From positions 11,202,909 through 11,266,908 of the forward strand of contig NC_079425.1 in NCBI RefSeq assembly GCF_026213295.1: a stretch of DNA of 64,000 nucleotides, written 5' to 3'. The position numbers and the translations under genes are program-made. This stretch comes from Gadus chalcogrammus (taxonomy: Eukaryota > Chordata > Actinopteri > Gadiformes > Gadidae). The number at the start of each line of letters is the position of its first letter. The stretch's first letter is position 1. Positions 60,311 to 64,000 of this stretch are shown piece after piece. The notes under the pieces were generated by a model. That model made no database searches. It saw only the letters and a program-made list of their open reading frames with translations, and had not been told where the DNA came from.

Positions 60311-63300
60311 GTAAGTTCCCTTATTTATACGATCCATCAAAGATACGTCATTTAATGCATCCCTAATAATATGATAGTGCAAACTCTGCACACAGCCTGT
60401 GGAAGCATCCACCCATCATAGTCACGCACACGTTATTTCTGGCCTCTGGTAAACATCCGTTTAGCTGCCAACCGTGTTGCAGTGAAACACATCTCCCTCA
60501 CTTTTCTCGAACTCAATACGAATCCAAACACCCGTTAGTCGCACAATCCATTCTCAGCCGCTCCTCCGTCTTAAAGATTATCATACCCCCACGCACGCTG
60601 GTGGGCCCGGCGTGTCATTTGTCAGAAGCAACGGCCCACGACTGCAGCGTGAGGGAGATGCTGCCTCCCACTGAGAATCCATCAGATAGGAGTGGGCAGG
60701 AGTGAGGTAGGAAGGACAAACCCAAAGAAATTAGGGTAGAGCGAGGAAGAAAAGAAGAAGGAGAGAGAATGGAGCATGAGCTAAAAAAAAGGAACAGGGA
60801 AACACCAGGACACAATGTCTAATAAGGGAGAGAGAACCGTGTGTGTGTTGGTGCGTGCCTGTGCGTGTGCGTGCGTGGGCAAGGGAGGGAGGATGAAAAT
60901 GAGATGATGGCGTGGGAAGGAATCCTTGTACGTAGATCTTGGGGAAACCTCTCTCAGGGGAATCTACTGGAGCTGCAAGAGGGAAGGAGCAAAAACAGAG
61001 AGAGAGATGGGGGGAGAACAAGCATGGCATTCTGTTAGCCGCACTATACCCCCGTCCTAAAGCCTTTTGCACACCCACTCGTGATGTAAGTTAAGAGTTG
61101 CTGGAGAAATCTAGCAATTAGCCAATATTATTGGAAGCCTGAGTAAAAGACCTTGGCAACCCACACGCTGCACCCACACATCAAGGTTGGAGAGTTGTCT
61201 GATTCCCTTCCTCCTTCCATGTTCTACAGAACACATTGGTAATGCATACTGTGTAGGAGCGTGTCCTTAGTCACTTGTAGTTAAATAGGTTGCAAAGAAC
61301 GAGACGTCTTTCTGGGAGAATCCGGCGCTCTAGTTCGTGAATGTAGATACTTTGTCTGTCTTGAAGTAGGTAAGTGTTTTGTATGTATTGATTTTTATTT
61401 CCACTGTGTGAATCATTTTAGAACATCATCCTGATCCCTGCCTTGATACTACCTTATGTATCAATGGAGACCTCACACATCAGGAAACAAACCTCCCTTT
61501 ATTCCTCTGCTCCCATGTGGGCTCCTGTTTGGATTCATTGTCATCTGGTAGTGAAGAAGAATTTAGTTGCAATGATGCACATAGCTCAGGATGACAATGT
61601 GCATCCTCGAGATTTTAACAAGGTGAAGCCCCACTGCAACATTGTCTTTGCGTATTATCAATAAGCAGCAAACAAACAAAATCACTCATACGTACATTAC
61701 TTAAATATATAAATATTTTATGTTTGAGGCCAGCTTACCCTGCTACAGGAAGATGGGTAGCAACAGTGGCGCCAACCTAGCAACCACCAAACCTTTTGAG
61801 TTTATTCAGTAACATCTTAAAGTAATTTAAACGCCAACAAAAGGCCCAAAGAAACGCTTTGAATGATCTCACACTGACGGATGCTGCCTTGGGAGGGATT
61901 TCATTGGATGATGAAATGCCTGACGACATGTTAATAGCCCATGTTGCGTCCGAGGTTCCAACATGTTTGACACACTCCATTGTAGTTACCACAGCACCCC
62001 AGCTATCTCCACAATGTCGTGTGTACATTTTCCTATGTCTGAAACCTCTAAGCGCAGGCTAACACTTGAGTTAAACCACAACATATTTGGTCCATAAGGA
62101 TCCATTTAAGCACTTTATTTTTGCATTGTGTCTGGGACAGACATGAATGTACTTTCAACACCTAAGCACTAACCTTTGGTTAGCTGAAGGTGTTTTTGTT
62201 TAAAAAGAAAATGTGTGTACATTTTAAGTACATCACAATAAGCTTCACCGGAAGGTTGATTCAGGTTGACTAATTCCTAACCAAAATATAATTATTAGAT
62301 GTTCTTCACCTTTTTCTGTAGATATTTTCATTACTGGCCCCCCTGTAGAAAACAATCAATCAGTATCTTGTCTTATGGTTCAGTGACGCAGGTAAAGGAA
62401 GTGAGCGGGTCAACACAGGGAATATTTCAGGCTTGATTTGTGAAGAGGCAACGCGTCTTGTTGAATGAGCATGCACTCACACAGTCTGTTGTGAGGCCTG
62501 CCAATACTAGAATTGGTGGATTAGGACTTGTTTTGTGGAGAAACCACAATACGTTTCTCCAGTTGGTCGTAATTATACATCAGGTCACACAACAACATTG
62601 TGTGACCCGATATCTTTCAAACATTTTCTTGCACTAGTTACCTTAGTATAAATGGCATGTTGCAACTGTACCACCGTTCTTGTAACACTTTTGGCCTTGA
62701 ACATTGTGAATAACAATTACAAAAAAGTTTCACATAACCTCAATGTCATGCCAACTCAGTCACCGGCGACCATACGGATATTGACAGGGTTCTTCACGAA
62801 GCATTACTCTGGCAGAAGAGTATACTTCCTATAGTAATTTAAGCCAATTGCTTGCTAGCCATTTATGTCAAGAGAAAAGGGAGTTCATGAGATTGTTACT
62901 CCAGTCAAAACCTACTTTTACTGGAACAAATGATAGGTTGTGTGCTCAGGGTCAAAAAGTTTGGCTCCATACAGCAGGTGATTTTAACAATTGGTCATTT
63001 TATGTTTTTGAATGACCAAATCCAACCTCTTGGGGCCAAAGGCCAGACTTTGCATTATGATTATCCTTTTAGTTTTTCTGATGATGTCAATGTTGTGGGT
63101 TGCGTCACCTATAAATAGATCCAAGCAAGATCTTCCTAGCAATTTTGAGCCCACTCTTGGACCTCAGCACATACACTACTGAAACTTGTCCTATTTAATA
63201 ATATAAGACCTTACATAAGACATTTATATCTCCAACCCTGTGTATAAGCCACATAAAGAAGTTAATAATTCAAAAAAATTATGTAACTGTTTTGCATATT

Positions 63301-64000
63301 TTTGAATCCTTCCGTGGCTTGGAAAAACATGATTTAGAGGAGGCTGCTGTGCGTAGCTTGTTTCTGGTATGTAGGCACTAATGTCATACGTCGGCAAACA
63401 GCCACACTAATGACACATTTAATGGGAAAAGCCAATGGAGAAACCTCTTTTGCATCAAAATAAAATCCTATGTATTAACAGCACTTACATTTTTATTTTG
63501 AAATGTAGATTTTATGAATGCCCTGTATATTGTGCTGACAGACCAATTTAAAATCGTATCTAATTTAATCTAATCCAGAATAACATTTTGACTCTTCCAG
63601 CTGAAGCAAATATTCTATGTTTCTATTGCAGATTTGTATACATTTGTAAACATGCATATAATTTGATTTAAACGATTTGTGTTGTATTTAGTTAAGTATA
63701 ATCTCGATTCTCCTCACTACTGGACATGGAAAGGGAAAGTCAAGTTTCTTCAGTTAATTCAACAAATTAATAGTGTATTTAAGGTGTTAAATAGTTACAT
63801 AATGAAATAATGGATACAGCTGCATTTTTTATTTCAAACAACCTCATTCAATGGGAGCTCAGTTGAATTCCAATTCTTCACATTTTGAATGGCGAATTGA
63901 AATGTATGGTCTCACAGGGAATGCTAGTTTGTTCATATTTCAGTTGTAAATTATCCAATGCTATAAATTCACATTCTTTCTAGATGTATCGCAAGGTCCA
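60311..64000 (+). other. METTL15: METTL15 intron 2, copy B (5' part)
   Basis: Follows copy A intron 2 with very few changes, including an extra 8 bases near 63804. It is cut by the window end. Confidence 0.85.

Larger units (their letters stand above)
47789..64000 (+). repeat. Long direct duplication, copy B
   Basis: Near-identical partner of 1-16184, beginning at the same bases as the window start. It includes an identical METTL15 exon 2 at 60174-60310. Compared with copy A it carries extra segments of about 14 bases (near 50625), 20 bases (near 54475), 4 bases (near 50421) and 8 bases (near 63804), plus a zone dense in single-base indels at about 53.9-55.7 kb. Sequence to the left of 47789 cannot be compared because the window starts inside copy A. 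Confidence 0.97.

Overview
The window looks like a piece of a teleost fish nuclear genome. It is AT-rich, mostly intronic or intergenic, full of microsatellites and small inverted-repeat DNA transposons. Only two genes are recognisable, and both are split by introns. METTL15, on the plus strand, is the mitochondrial 12S rRNA m4C methyltransferase of the RsmH/MraW family. KIF18A, on the minus strand, is a kinesin-8 and is seen only as its 5' end. The two start head to head, as I recall they do in human 11p14.1, which supports both identifications. The species cannot be named from the sequence alone.

Layout. Positions 1-16184 are one copy (A) of a long block that recurs almost unchanged at 47789-64000 (copy B). 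Copy A holds METTL15 coding exon 2 (12366-12502). The sequence then continues through exon 3 (18684-18866), exon 4 (20652-20830) and the terminal exon 5 (24045-24510). About 6.9 kb of repeat-rich 3' flank follows, up to a 100-N gap (31371-31470). After the gap come KIF18A exons on the minus strand (33061-33215 and 33913-34244), a bidirectional promoter region near 36.57-36.80 kb, and METTL15 coding exon 1 (38283-38513). A long intron full of transposon remnants leads to copy B, with a second, identical exon 2 (60174-60310). The window ends inside the following intron.

Read literally, METTL15 exon 1 lies downstream of exons 2-5, and exon 2 occurs twice. The two simplest explanations are uncollapsed haplotypes (two allelic contigs scaffolded in series across the N gap) and a recent tandem duplication of the KIF18A-METTL15 block. 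The copies differ by about the scatter of SNPs and short indels expected between alleles. METTL15 exon 5 and both KIF18A exons carry small indels, mostly at homopolymers or in GC-rich sequence, while the encoded motifs stay recognisable. That pattern looks more like consensus error than gene decay.

The rest is introns, MITE-like elements (two TTAA-bounded palindromes, two TAA-bounded TIR elements, one hAT-like element with a zinc-finger ORF remnant), a tRNA-derived SINE-like element, a LINE 3' remnant, and simple repeats including a roughly 490-bp TA-rich array. I found no convincing undescribed biological system. The most useful observations are the duplication and exon-order anomaly, the GC-AG intron in METTL15, the compact divergent promoter, and an unidentified cluster of protein-like minus-strand segments near 45.1-45.9 kb.
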